Shown here one piece after another: positions 43,101-50,615 of a stretch of DNA of 64,000 nt (its first letter is position 1; every line of letters starts with the position of its first letter). The stretch is taken from the NCBI GenBank assembly GCA_022184915.1, contig JAGTJU010000001.1, positions 558,001 to 622,000 of the forward strand, written 5' to 3'. The notes under the pieces are model-generated. The model did not search any database. It had not been told where the DNA came from and saw only the letters and a program-made list of their open reading frames with translations. Source of the stretch: Myxococcales bacterium (GTDB lineage Bacteria > Myxococcota_A > Polyangia > Fen-1088). The position numbers were made by a program, and so were the translations under genes.

Positions 43101-43853
43101 AAGAAGACGTCGGAGAAGACCATAGGCAATGTATTCGACTTGCCATATCAGGAGATCGTGCCGCTGGCGGCATTGGCGCGCGTCAACGGAAAAATGCAGT
43201 ATGCGGCCGCAGACGGCGCCGGATTGCGACTCAACCTGGTAGGTGAGTCCGTCTGGGGTAAATCTCTTCAATTGATGTTCTGCTTTGGCGCTCGTTTGAC
43301 GCACATAGAGGCGAACGTGCAGTTACCAGGGCGGCTTCAGTTTCGTGAGCTTCATCGCTTCATCGATGACTACGGGCCTCAGTATCCGACAACAATCGTC
43401 AACGTCGGGCGCTCTGTGGCAGGAGGACAGTTCGCATGGAAGGCGGCTCTTGCGGGTTTAGTGAAACACGACAATTCGTACGCCAAGGCCCTAGTGGGCT
43501 TTCCTGTTACAGGTACAATGGCGACAGCCGAGGCATTCTCAGTCTTCGCTTGCTTTATCGACCTGACATTCGCCATCGAGTCTTCGGATCGAAAGTCAAT
43601 GCTATCCATTATGGGGCCAAAGCCATTCGCTTCCTCCCTAAGCGAACGCGGCTATACCTATGGCGTGGGGCTCAATGCCCCTACAGAAGTTGGTTTGGGG
43701 GCTGACCTAAAGACTGCGTTCACCTTGATGTTGCCAGAGATAGACGCTGCTTTCTTGAAAGGATCAGCGTTTGAGGGAGATCTTGGTTTTGTGACTGACG
43801 AAAACTACTTTTCTTCTTTGTCGATTGATAAGCCGGATCAGGACACGAGATGA
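40191..43853 (+). CDS. 1220-aa protein of novel operon, candidate effector
   Basis: This is one uninterrupted frame of 3.66 kb, well composed throughout and without a signal peptide. The N-terminal about 260 residues are beta-rich (LYLMSGAYDPKFGVLDHSLE). Residues 270-560 are helical with charged amphipathic stretches (KDKKQKLLLKVGLLDESKVS). One strongly hydrophobic stretch at about 563-593 (VMGGISMIPVVGEVAQVVAM) could be a membrane-inserting hairpin. The remainder alternates alpha/beta (YVRTYLLGSPFPAIVWPELP, HIPLSPDPNFTVAFEIATGE). No catalytic motif is seen. The size, the single buried hydrophobic patch and the coupling (4-bp overlap) to a membrane-anchored ankyrin protein suggest a pore-forming or membrane-acting effector with an immunity partner. 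A structural or coat role cannot be excluded. Confidence 0.6.
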   Translation: MATASLSRLYLMSGAYDPKFGVLDHSLEPVADRVILLNDHKGQLSLNYADTRGQLMSLGKQGQSLDPVQRNPQRPLTFSLAPTGTLRDAVAAYGIQWQTHLLTLAAGAGITTNISTIPFKFTTAKVKPGASDDEKKVLSHFDKGEFWGQLVIKNRCLLILVDAAAAPSLRGCKLKCDGKPVQTVGLPDLLTVTLPGKAKASYRVEAAVGPALPEGRYSVSIPAHAFADHRVHATSGSIHRTFEVAFAIKSVFFDLDVHILEMPTVESSVMLHFADRFPHLLGDEDEAVPVYEAGMNAVASARAHALVYKEKKALVTGLMPADASFAGGRKDITDYLFSLADKALAEVLPSLDLAPGASEVAKSILDGYQASRAYLLGKKQWFAVRDTLQDVIWKAMEVNGNTALKVSEGVKSFEVFFHPNFFRDMEIEVRKTLKDKKQKLLLKVGLLDESKVSADLLKRIKEESEIKALRGFEAGRALKGVLSAIDTALTIEEAARSISALIDAHGDRDLQHARLNTGLKRYHDGYHAAPNTESWTKLEALRRMADAARAGVDAAEMEVVTQSAAAVMGGISMIPVVGEVAQVVAMAGVAKDLGFKVLDTISSAVDRLGYRHRSQGNRLLDLGRQHALCVRALPRGSKPGDPLVMWYSRVIAIIGLLRLIERLGSPMYDKARFDRKVREYQIEKYVRTYLLGSPFPAIVWPELPLDEVWMYACGGTRADWTENLMTALTPSQYSWSEIKESGGHQANFGRNDLFPMEGMETNDFAALARSFSVNFSGVVDKQYAWARAYVRDRTSRRWIPIDQALFKVGPFDEVRVAAAFRARSAAENLSGVPVSLQIVRTDGVFNDKGPVYKSSLTRVIPRPPLAMCEGDDKELLTEEPLEKALSEDALGYYAVFFPFYFYRNKMYRGIKPFSHIPLSPDPNFTVAFEIATGEDAKRIAHERSEVEGKIHFDLRDGNSVGMLLDRSFLAKKTSEKTIGNVFDLPYQEIVPLAALARVNGKMQYAAADGAGLRLNLVGESVWGKSLQLMFCFGARLTHIEANVQLPGRLQFRELHRFIDDYGPQYPTTIVNVGRSVAGGQFAWKAALAGLVKHDNSYAKALVGFPVTGTMATAEAFSVFACFIDLTFAIESSDRKSMLSIMGPKPFASSLSERGYTYGVGLNAPTEVGLGADLKTAFTLMLPEIDAAFLKGSAFEGDLGFVTDENYFSSLSIDKPDQDTR

Positions 43854-45007
43854 ATCGCCCCGTGCAAGTGACTCTTGTGGCATCTGGCGCAGCTTTGGTG
43901 GCGCTTATTTGGTTCGTCCGCTCTGACATTCTGAACTGGTCGGCATGCAACATGCCATTTCTCAGCCATATCATTCTTCCGACCGTGGCCGACTACGATA
44001 AACTCGATGCCTTCGGGAGTGCACTGTTCTGTAAGAACAAAGCTGGAATCGAAGGCTTTGCTTCTGCCCTGCCAGACACGACAGCTGTCAACGCGGAAGC
44101 ATTGGGAACCACAGCGACCCATTGCAATAGGCTGCCGCCGGCTGTGGCAACTAGAACGATCGGACAACTTGTCGCGAAGACGCGCGATGTGGACGCGCTC
44201 CTCAACGGGGCCGCGCCTCCCCTTGCGTATGCTTCGACCGCCGAATGCGCACGAGTGCTAATGAGAGCAGGCTCAAAGTTGGAGTACAGTTTCCTTGGCC
44301 AGGGTCAGTCTGTTCTGCTTAGGGCCCCTTTCTTCGAAGACCGCATGCAAGTTTATGAAGAGTTCTTGAAATCAGGGGCAGATCCAAACTTCAGAGGGCC
44401 ACTCGGCTCTACAGTCATCATGGAAGCCCCTGGCGCCGACTACGTCAAACTCCTTATCCGGTATGGTGCCGATCCAAATCTAAAAGACAACGATGGTTTG
44501 AACGCACTCGATCACGCCTACAAGGAAAAGGACCAGGAGAAGGCGGACGCGCTCATCGCCGCCGGTGCGAAGGTGGGTATGTTCGTAAACGCTGAGCACG
44601 CGCAGGCAGACTTCGCCATCAAGAACCAGCATGCGATTCTCGGTGCCGGCAGCGTTTCGGACAGCTGCCGCGTATCGGTGCGGACGCGCTCGCCCATGTT
44701 TGCAGAGGGTGGAGACACATGGACCATGAGCGTGGGAACAGAATTGGACATCACCGTGCGATGCCTTGACGGCGGCGTCCTTCACGCAGCTGTTGTCCCG
44801 CGCCAGGGCGAGGTCGAGATCTACGCGAACCTTTTCATGATGAACGGTGCCAGCAGCTTTAATTTCAAGGCCAGTAAACCGTACGACAATGCGCGGCTGA
44901 GATTCTTCCTTTCCCAGGGATCGGTCGACAACCTGAGCGCGGCTGTTGCAGACGGCAAAGCCCGCGTAGTCGCCGAACGTTCGCTCACGGCTGCCGAGCC
45001 TCAGTGA
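43850..45007 (+). CDS. membrane-anchored ankyrin-repeat protein, candidate immunity protein
   Basis: This 385-aa protein has one N-terminal membrane helix (VTLVASGAALVALIWFV, residues 8-24), which places the rest outside the cytoplasm. A first domain of about 130 residues has several Cys. Two to three ankyrin repeats follow at about residues 165-245 (YEEFLKSGADPNFRGPLGST, LLIRYGADPNLKDNDGLNAL). A C-terminal beta domain of about 120 residues ends it (CRVSVRTRSPMFAEGGDTWT). It overlaps the 1220-aa gene by ATGA. Ankyrin proteins are frequent immunity or partner proteins of polymorphic effectors, and a periplasmic location would suit protection against a delivered membrane toxin. Confidence 0.65.
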   Translation: MNRPVQVTLVASGAALVALIWFVRSDILNWSACNMPFLSHIILPTVADYDKLDAFGSALFCKNKAGIEGFASALPDTTAVNAEALGTTATHCNRLPPAVATRTIGQLVAKTRDVDALLNGAAPPLAYASTAECARVLMRAGSKLEYSFLGQGQSVLLRAPFFEDRMQVYEEFLKSGADPNFRGPLGSTVIMEAPGADYVKLLIRYGADPNLKDNDGLNALDHAYKEKDQEKADALIAAGAKVGMFVNAEHAQADFAIKNQHAILGAGSVSDSCRVSVRTRSPMFAEGGDTWTMSVGTELDITVRCLDGGVLHAAVVPRQGEVEIYANLFMMNGASSFNFKASKPYDNARLRFFLSQGSVDNLSAAVADGKARVVAERSLTAAEPQ

Positions 45008-45403
45008 TGGGCGGCTCGGTGTCGAAGTCGCCGCTGGCTCGGAGAGAGCGCAGCCTCAGTAGGGCTTCCGCGCCTTAGAGGACGTGGATGATGTCCATTA
45101 CTGCGACCGAGGCCATTTCGCCTCCTCCCCAGAACACGTGAGAGTCCGAGAGCGACGTGAGCAGGTGTTCACACGAATTCGTCGATGATGTACGCCGATG
45201 CCACAGTGGGCCATCCGATTGATGGCGATTTTTTACAAATGCCGCAACGAGTCATAAGGCGCGCGCTCCGGCACGCCAGCGCGGAGGATCTCGACGAAAT
45301 CACCGAGTGGGCTCCTGGACACCGGTGACACCCGGGGCCGGCGGAGACACGGCGAGGCCATACAACTGAATGAAGTATCGCAAAGACTAGAGGGGGAGCC
45401 GCT
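45008..45403. other. 396-bp region between convergent accessory operons
   Basis: No gene is supported. It contains ATTTTTT at about 45230 and short GC-rich inverted repeats, but no hairpin directly followed by the T-run. Terminators for the two converging operons would be expected here but are not obvious. Confidence 0.3.
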
Positions 45404-45617
45404 TCAGCGGGAAGTGGTGCGCACGCCTACCACCAGTTCGGTCTCATGGTCGATCATGACTTCCACCTTTGAAGCACGTGCCGTGACTGTTCGACGGAAC
45501 GAACCAGCTTCTACGACCGCCGACCAGGCGAAGCACTGCTGCCGCGGGCTCAACCCATCGCAGACCGCGGGAAGCCGCGCCCGCCGTCGCAACGGCGAGC
45601 GACTTCTCCTCCGTCAT
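45404..45617 (-). pseudogene. short reading frame with one frameshift, unknown
   Basis: ATG 45617 has a good ribosome binding site (AAGGGA, 6 nt away) and begins MTEEKSLAVATAG. The neighbouring frame then gives DGLSPRQQCFAWSAVVEAGS and VEVMIDHETELVVGVRTTSR. The span is 71 codons plus one base, so one extra base would join them into a protein of about 70 aa. No family is recognised. It would be the last gene of the minus-strand set that begins near 48 kb. The composite is a suggestion; neither half is certain to be coding. Confidence 0.3.
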
Positions 45618-45653
45618 GGAGTGTCCCTTGAGGTGTCTTGGTAACAAGGCCGC

Positions 45654-46172
45654 TCATCGAGCGATGACGATCGTGCGCACGAGACTGTTCTGTTGGTACT
45701 CGTTGCCGCCCTTGAGCGAAAGCTTCAAGGATCTCCCGTCGGCGGCTACATCCACGAGCCTCCGTGGTCCGGGCCAGCGGTTGAGCGACGATTCAAGCAT
45801 TGCGCCCAAGTCAAGCGCTTCGCGCCCGAAGAAGCCGCTGCGCCATAGTTCCAGTTTTGGCACCCAATCGTCGTCGAAAAGCTGAATCGCGAGCGTGGGT
45901 ACGGCGTCCTTGTTGCCAGACTGCACGCTCTCGATTGCCCCCAACTGCTGTAGCAAGTGGCCTCCACCTGGCAGATCAAGGTTCATGGCTTTCCCGGCTG
46001 CTTTGGGCACCGGGACCGGGCTCGATCCGGGGTCGACGAAGCGCCACGCCACTGCGCCGCCCGCCATCTGCAGCCTATGAATCCCGATCTTTGCGACGAG
46101 TGCGCTCCCCAGCATCGCCGGGCCCAGCATCCACGCCCACAGCATCGCGCGTAAGAGCCGGTTGCCTCTCAC
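45654..46172 (-). CDS. small membrane-anchored protein, unknown
   Basis: This 172-aa protein has an N-terminal hydrophobic segment (AMLWAWMLGPAMLGSALVA), so the rest should be periplasmic. The body has a beta-strand/turn composition (LAIQLFDDDWVPKLELWRSG, RSLKLSLKGGNEYQQNSLVR). It starts with a 4-bp overlap on the preceding small gene. No family is recognised. Two successive small anchored proteins behind a larger gene suggest partner or immunity roles. Confidence 0.6.
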   Translation of the reverse strand: MRGNRLLRAMLWAWMLGPAMLGSALVAKIGIHRLQMAGGAVAWRFVDPGSSPVPVPKAAGKAMNLDLPGGGHLLQQLGAIESVQSGNKDAVPTLAIQLFDDDWVPKLELWRSGFFGREALDLGAMLESSLNRWPGPRRLVDVAADGRSLKLSLKGGNEYQQNSLVRTIVIAR

Positions 46173-46582
46173 TTAGCACCACCTGCAGCACCTGCGACTT
46201 GGAACGAGATGGTGACCCCAAATGCCGAAATCTGCACTTCGTGGGGAGTGATCCAGTGAAGAGCAAGCTCCTCAAGACTCAATGGAGTGTCTTGAGGGGA
46301 GAAGAGAGACCAAGTTTCAGACTTGCCGCGACGGCTTTCGCTGATTGTCAACAGGACGACGGTCTTCTGCTCACGAAAAATTCCACTCGAGCTAAGTCGA
46401 CGGATCTCCGCATGGGCCGAACGTATTCCCTCTGGTGAGGATATTTCAGGGCCCACCGCCCCCGACGTCGTCCGGTAGAAGGTTGGCAAGTCACCGTGAC
46501 GCAGCCACATCACGCCGACCGCGACGTATCCGAGTAGACCAACAATGATGGCGGTCGTAGCGAAACGGACGCTAATGCGCAT
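46169..46582 (-). CDS. small membrane-anchored protein, unknown
   Basis: This 137-aa protein starts at ATG 46582 (MRISVRFATTAIIVGLLGYV) with one membrane helix at about residues 8-26 and a periplasmic remainder (IFREQKTVVLLTISESRRGK, EVQISAFGVTISFQV). The start lies 11 bp inside the end of the 340-aa gene, so the genes are translationally coupled. The layout is like the next gene, but I see no sequence similarity between the two. The function is unknown. Confidence 0.6.
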   Translation of the reverse strand: MRISVRFATTAIIVGLLGYVAVGVMWLRHGDLPTFYRTTSGAVGPEISSPEGIRSAHAEIRRLSSSGIFREQKTVVLLTISESRRGKSETWSLFSPQDTPLSLEELALHWITPHEVQISAFGVTISFQVAGAAGGAK

Positions 46583-47594
46583 TCGCTCCGGATCCTGGCG
46601 GGGAGGGGCGCCGTGGTGGACGAGGCGACACCGACTTCTCGGAAGGTTGCCATTCTTCCTTCCACTCCGCGTAATGCTTGAACGCCTTCGCAATTCGCAA
46701 CGTCGTCATGTAGGCCGACAGCCCGTCCGGCATAAGCAGAATCATGTTCTCGCGAATAGGGATGTTCGTTACGAAGTCTTTGTCGAATCCCTCGAACAGA
46801 TACTCGTCGTCCACACGCCACGTGGTGCTGACGAGCGACCCGCTGCCTTGGCTGACGGATTGCAACTGGAAGCGATTGTTGGCCTTTTGCAAACGTTGAT
46901 TGCTCTGCTCGGTAAACAGCCAGCCCCCCGGCAGTACGCGGCCGTGCGTGTCCTGATTCCTTGTTCTGCTGGAGAGGGCGTGGAATCCAGGAAGTTTCGC
47001 CAGCCTCGCATCGGCCGACGAAAGGGCCACGGCTCCCTTATTCTTCTTGAGGTCGTCGACAATCTGCCTCTTCATTACTGCCTGAACATCTCGGACGATG
47101 ACGGACTCCTCGTAAACCTCGGAGCTGATACGGAGGGTCTTCCCGTTGCCATGCACATAGTGGCGCGACAACTGCGCCGCCTCGCTGTAGCCGACCGCAC
47201 GGCCACCCAGGGAGAAACATTCGAAGAGTTCGACTAGAAACTCCTTCTCGTCTTCCCTGAAGGGAGCCCTCGTTCGGGCCTTCCGCGTTAGGTGGCTGAC
47301 GGCCGCCTGCAGCTTCACGAAAGCGCTCATCAAGCCAAAAACCTTTGCCTGCGCGAAAAGCAGCGAAGGAGTTGATGGGATGTCGGGCGCTGTCACGGCA
47401 TCGTCTTTAGCACAGTTCTGGGCTGAGTGCGTCGTTGCCTCGGCGGTCCCAGGACGGCGCGAGGCGCCAGTGACTCCCGGGTCCGAATGGCCACTGGGAG
47501 GGGCATCGGTGTCCTGGGCTTCCAGTAATCTCAATCTGCCTCCGTACTCGGCGCCCGTACAACAGACACCGCCGATCTCGATTTCGCCGAACAC
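46572..47594 (-). CDS. 340-aa protein of the second accessory cluster, unknown
   Basis: This protein starts at GTG 47594. The first about 85 residues are Pro/Ser/Thr-rich linker-like sequence. The remainder is a folded domain with SEAAQLSRHYVHGNGKTLRI, SRTRNQDTHGRVLPGGWLFT and STTWRVDDEYLFEGFD. There is no signal peptide. The same frame stays open upstream to a TAG near 47695 with protein-like sequence (GKYGWKVRRKASRN), so this may be the C-terminal part of a longer protein whose N-terminus is the broken peptidoglycan-binding gene upstream. It is a candidate effector domain, with the two small anchored proteins downstream as partners; no catalytic residues are recognised. Confidence 0.55.
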   Translation of the reverse strand: MFGEIEIGGVCCTGAEYGGRLRLLEAQDTDAPPSGHSDPGVTGASRRPGTAEATTHSAQNCAKDDAVTAPDIPSTPSLLFAQAKVFGLMSAFVKLQAAVSHLTRKARTRAPFREDEKEFLVELFECFSLGGRAVGYSEAAQLSRHYVHGNGKTLRISSEVYEESVIVRDVQAVMKRQIVDDLKKNKGAVALSSADARLAKLPGFHALSSRTRNQDTHGRVLPGGWLFTEQSNQRLQKANNRFQLQSVSQGSGSLVSTTWRVDDEYLFEGFDKDFVTNIPIRENMILLMPDGLSAYMTTLRIAKAFKHYAEWKEEWQPSEKSVSPRPPRRPSPPGSGANAH

Positions 47595-47719
47595 ACGTCG
47601 GTTTCGTGAGGCCTTCCGCCGAACCTTCCACCCATATTTCCCTCTAGATTTGGACCCGGCTCCCCACTTCTCCCTCGAGCGGCGCCCCGTCTACCCTGGA
47701 ACACTCGATCGGGCGAATT

Positions 47720-48036
47720 TCAAACCACTGCGCCCCGAACCGTTAGATTTCGGCGTTTCTCGGGTGCCATTGACATCCGATTCACTGGGCGGCTTTCGGT
47801 TGCACCGATATAGCTGGCAGCAATGTCGGCAAGAGGAGCTTGAGGACCAGTCCGATAAGCGAAGACCATTCGACTTTCGGGATTCTCAAGCAGCTTTCGC
47901 CATGTCGCTCGACCAACCTCACCATCCACCTTGAGCAGCGTTCTCTTCTGAAATCGCAGACCGCTTGCTTTGTGCCAGCGTCAAAGGTTCCTGAAATGGC
48001 CGATGAGGGCTTCAGCCGAAAGGCCGCGTTTAGCAT
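47720..48036 (-). pseudogene. peptidoglycan-binding (PG_binding_1) domain fragment, frameshifted
   Basis: One frame reads MLNAAFRLKPSSAISGTFDA and GTKQAVCD. The next reads FQKRTLLKVDGEVGRATWRK and LLENPESRMVFAYRTG. Joined, they give a standard PG_binding_1 repeat: Leu-Asn ... Gly-x-Phe-Asp-x-x-Thr-x-x-Ala-Val-x-x-Phe-Gln ... Asp-Gly-x-Val-Gly-x-x-Thr-Trp-x-x-Leu. The span is 106 codons minus one base, so one missing base in the AAA run at 47951-47953 (TTT on the coding strand) explains the break. The start is unclear; ATG 48036 precedes the domain. The stretch 47595-47719 between this and the 340-aa gene also looks like decayed coding sequence. PG-binding modules often head cell-wall-targeting effectors. 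Confidence 0.6.
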
Positions 48037-48105
48037 CTCCGAAGCTTTTTGGCTTGGATTCCCGTGGTGCCTTCTTTGAGGCTTTTGCACCCCCGCGACG
48101 GAGGA

Positions 48106-48132
48106 GGCACTGCCGTGAGACACGGCGGTGCC
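48106..48132 (-). terminator. GC-rich hairpin after ugd
   Basis: GGCACTGCCGTG pairs with CACGGCGGTGCC around a 3-nt AGA loop: 12 pairs, one of them a G-T wobble. It lies 23 bp after the ugd stop in the ugd direction. No T-tract follows (TCCTCC), so it may stall polymerase or protect the 3' end rather than terminate alone. Confidence 0.5.
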
Positions 48133-48154
48133 ATCCCAAACGTCGAATGCAGAC

Positions 48155-49459
48155 TCAGGCGTTGCGCCCGATGCCGTAGTAGGTGAAGCCCTGGGCGCGC
48201 AGTTCGGCCGGGCTCCAGACGTTGCGGCCGTCGAACACCACGGGGGTCTTCAGCAGCGCCTTGAGGCGCGCGAAATCCGGGCGGCGGTACTGGTGCCATT
48301 CGGTGACCAGGACCAGGGCGTCGGCGCCTTTGGCACAATCGTAGTTGGCGTCTTCGAAGCGGATGCGCTCGCCCAGCACCTTCCGCGTGGCCTCGATGGC
48401 CACGGGATCGGTGGCCACCACCTCGGCCCCCGCGTGCAGCAGCTGCTCGACCAGCTCGAGCGCCGGGGCTTCGCGGATGTCGTCGGTGCCAGGCTTGAAA
48501 GCCAGGCCCCAGAGCGCGATGCGTTTGCCCGCAACGTGGCCCCCGAAGTGCTTGAGCACCTTTTCGCCCAGGCGCTTTTTCTGGGCATCGTTCACCTCCA
48601 CCACGGCCTCCAAAATGCGGAGGTGGTGACCCGCGTCGCGGCCCGTGCTGATGCATGCCCGCAGGTCCTTCGGGAAGCAGCTGCCGCCGAAGCCGGCGCC
48701 GGCGTAGAGGAACTTCGGGCCGATGCGGTCGTCCGACCCCATGCCCTTGCGGACCTGCTCGATGTCGGTGCCCAGCAGATCACACAAGGTGGCCAGGTCG
48801 TTCATGAAGGAGATCCGGGTGGCCAGCATCGAGTTGGCGGCGTACTTGGCAAGCTCGGCCGAGCGCCGGCTCATGATGAGCATGCGGTCGCGTGAGCGCG
48901 TGAAGGGCGCGTAAAGAGCCTCGAGGGCCTCGATCGCCTTTTCGTCATCCGAGCCGATGATCACGCGGCTTGGCTTCATGAAGTCGTTGACGGCGTCGCC
49001 TTCTTTGAGGAACTCCGGGTTCGAGGCCACGGCCACCGGGTGCCGGGCGATCTCTCGCACCAGCGACTCGATGCGATCGCCTGTGCCCACCGGCACCGTC
49101 GACTTGGTCACCAGCACCGCCCAGCCCGTGAGCGCCCGCGCGGCCGACTCGGCGGCTTTGAAGATGTACTGCAGATCCGCGGCGCCGTCGGGCCCGGGAG
49201 GGGTGCCCACGGCCAGCACGATCACCTGCGCCCCCGCGACGCCCGCGGGCACGTCGGTGGTGAAGGAGAGGCGCTGTTCGCCCACGTTGCGTTCGACGAG
49301 GTCCTCGAGCCCGGGCTCGTAGATGGGCACCTTGCCCCCCTTGAGCATGTCGATTTTGCTCTGGTCGATGTCGCAGCAGACCACGTCGTTGCCCATCTCG
49401 GCGAAGCCCGCTCCCGCGACGAGCCCCACGTACCCGGTTCCGATGACACAAACTTTCAT
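48155..49459 (-). CDS. ugd: UDP-glucose 6-dehydrogenase
   Basis: This 434-aa NAD-dependent enzyme oxidises UDP-glucose to UDP-glucuronate in the cytoplasm. Visible features are the N-terminal Rossmann motif (VIGTGYVGLVAGAGFAE), STVPVGTGD, SNPEFLKEGDAV, ANSMLATRISFMN, and the catalytic Cys in GFGGSCFPKD. The C-terminal UDP-binding domain has LWGLAFKPGTDDIREAP. Length and motifs are standard. The gene is divergent from the nucleotidyltransferase gene. The epimerase at 37.8 kb would use its product for UDP-galacturonate. Confidence 0.95.
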   Translation of the reverse strand: MKVCVIGTGYVGLVAGAGFAEMGNDVVCCDIDQSKIDMLKGGKVPIYEPGLEDLVERNVGEQRLSFTTDVPAGVAGAQVIVLAVGTPPGPDGAADLQYIFKAAESAARALTGWAVLVTKSTVPVGTGDRIESLVREIARHPVAVASNPEFLKEGDAVNDFMKPSRVIIGSDDEKAIEALEALYAPFTRSRDRMLIMSRRSAELAKYAANSMLATRISFMNDLATLCDLLGTDIEQVRKGMGSDDRIGPKFLYAGAGFGGSCFPKDLRACISTGRDAGHHLRILEAVVEVNDAQKKRLGEKVLKHFGGHVAGKRIALWGLAFKPGTDDIREAPALELVEQLLHAGAEVVATDPVAIEATRKVLGERIRFEDANYDCAKGADALVLVTEWHQYRRPDFARLKALLKTPVVFDGRNVWSPAELRAQGFTYYGIGRNA

Positions 49460-49603
49460 GCGACGGGCAACTTACCACAGCCGTGCCCATGGCGACATGA
49501 GGCCGCAAATCGCTGATATCTCTTCTGTTTTTCTCACTTTTGCGGCTCGTCTTCCCTCGGGGGGCCCGGGCGCGCGCGGCGCGTTTCTGTTACTGTCAGA
49601 GGT

Positions 49604-50602
49604 GTGCAGGTGATGCTGCTAGCGGCCGGTCGTTCGAGCCGCCTCCAGGCCTTGGGCGCGGCGATGCCGAAGCCGCTGGTTCCCGTGTGCGGCTACCCCC
49701 CGATCGCGTTCGGTCTCACGCTCTGCGGGCAGGCCGGGTTCGCCAACGTGGTGGTGAATCTGCATCACCTGGGAGGCCTCATCGAGGATGCCGTGGGGGA
49801 CGGCAGCGCGTTTGGGGTTCGGGTGCGCTACGCGTACGAGCGGGAGCTTCTGGGCACGGGGGGCGGCCTGGCACACGCGCGCAAGTTGTTCAGAACGGAG
49901 CCCGTGCTGGTCATGAACGCCAAGGTGGTGATGGACATCGACCTGCCCGGGCTCGTGGCGGCCCATAGCGGCGCCCCCGACACGCCGGTGGCCACCATGG
50001 CCTTGCGGGCGGTGCCCGAGGGGGCAGGCTTTGCGCCCGTGGAGGTGGACGAGGCGGGATTCGTGGTGGGCGTGCGCGGTCAGCGTGGCCGCCGGGCGCC
50101 CGTGGGGAAGGTGCGCGCGATGATGTTCACGGGGGTGCACGTGGTGAGCACGCGGTTGCTCGATCGCCTGCCTCCCACTGGCGCGTCCGACGTGATTGCC
50201 GACGCGTATCTGCCAGCGCTCGCCGCGGGAGAGCCCGTGCGCTTCGTGGAGACCACCGGGTACTTCGAGGAGCACTCGACACCCGCGCGCTATCTGGCAG
50301 GGAACCTGGCGTTGCTGCGCAATCCCGAGCTGGTCTCGAATGCCCCGGGGCCTCTCGTGGGGGCCGAGCTTTCGGCCATCGTTCATGGAACAGCCCAGCT
50401 CGTTCCGCCCTACCGGGTAGGGGCGGGGGCGCTCATCGAGGCGGGGGCCATCGTGGGGCCGGAGGTGGTCGTAGGGGCGGGGGCCACCGTTTTGAGAAAC
50501 GCCCGGCTCACACGTTGCGTCGTGTGGCCGGGGGTCTCCGTGGAGGGGCAGTTGGAAGACGCTATCCTCACGCCCGAGCAGCCGGTCTACGCGGGCGCCT
50601 GA
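49604..50602 (+). CDS. NDP-sugar nucleotidyltransferase-like protein with left-handed beta-helix end
   Basis: This 332-aa protein has an N-terminal nucleotidyltransferase fold: VMLLAAGRSSRLQALGAAMP and PKPLVPVCGYPPI, with ELLGTGGGLAHA for base binding. The C-terminal part has hexapeptide repeats (GAGALIEAGAIVGPEVVVGA). The usual Asn-Gly-Asp metal motif of the mannose-1-phosphate guanylyltransferase/glucose-1-phosphate thymidylyltransferase type reads MNAKVVMDIDL here, so the key Asp is replaced by Lys. Either a different Asp serves, or the protein is regulatory. The start codon is GTG 49604. The neighbouring ugd suggests a role in surface polysaccharide synthesis. Confidence 0.78.
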   Translation: MQVMLLAAGRSSRLQALGAAMPKPLVPVCGYPPIAFGLTLCGQAGFANVVVNLHHLGGLIEDAVGDGSAFGVRVRYAYERELLGTGGGLAHARKLFRTEPVLVMNAKVVMDIDLPGLVAAHSGAPDTPVATMALRAVPEGAGFAPVEVDEAGFVVGVRGQRGRRAPVGKVRAMMFTGVHVVSTRLLDRLPPTGASDVIADAYLPALAAGEPVRFVETTGYFEEHSTPARYLAGNLALLRNPELVSNAPGPLVGAELSAIVHGTAQLVPPYRVGAGALIEAGAIVGPEVVVGAGATVLRNARLTRCVVWPGVSVEGQLEDAILTPEQPVYAGA

Positions 50603-50615
50603 GGATGTACGTTCG

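Noticed and set aside
45225-45250. Terminator at the T-run after the ankyrin gene
   Set aside because: The T-run is not preceded by a stable hairpin, and it lies more than 200 bp from the stop codon.
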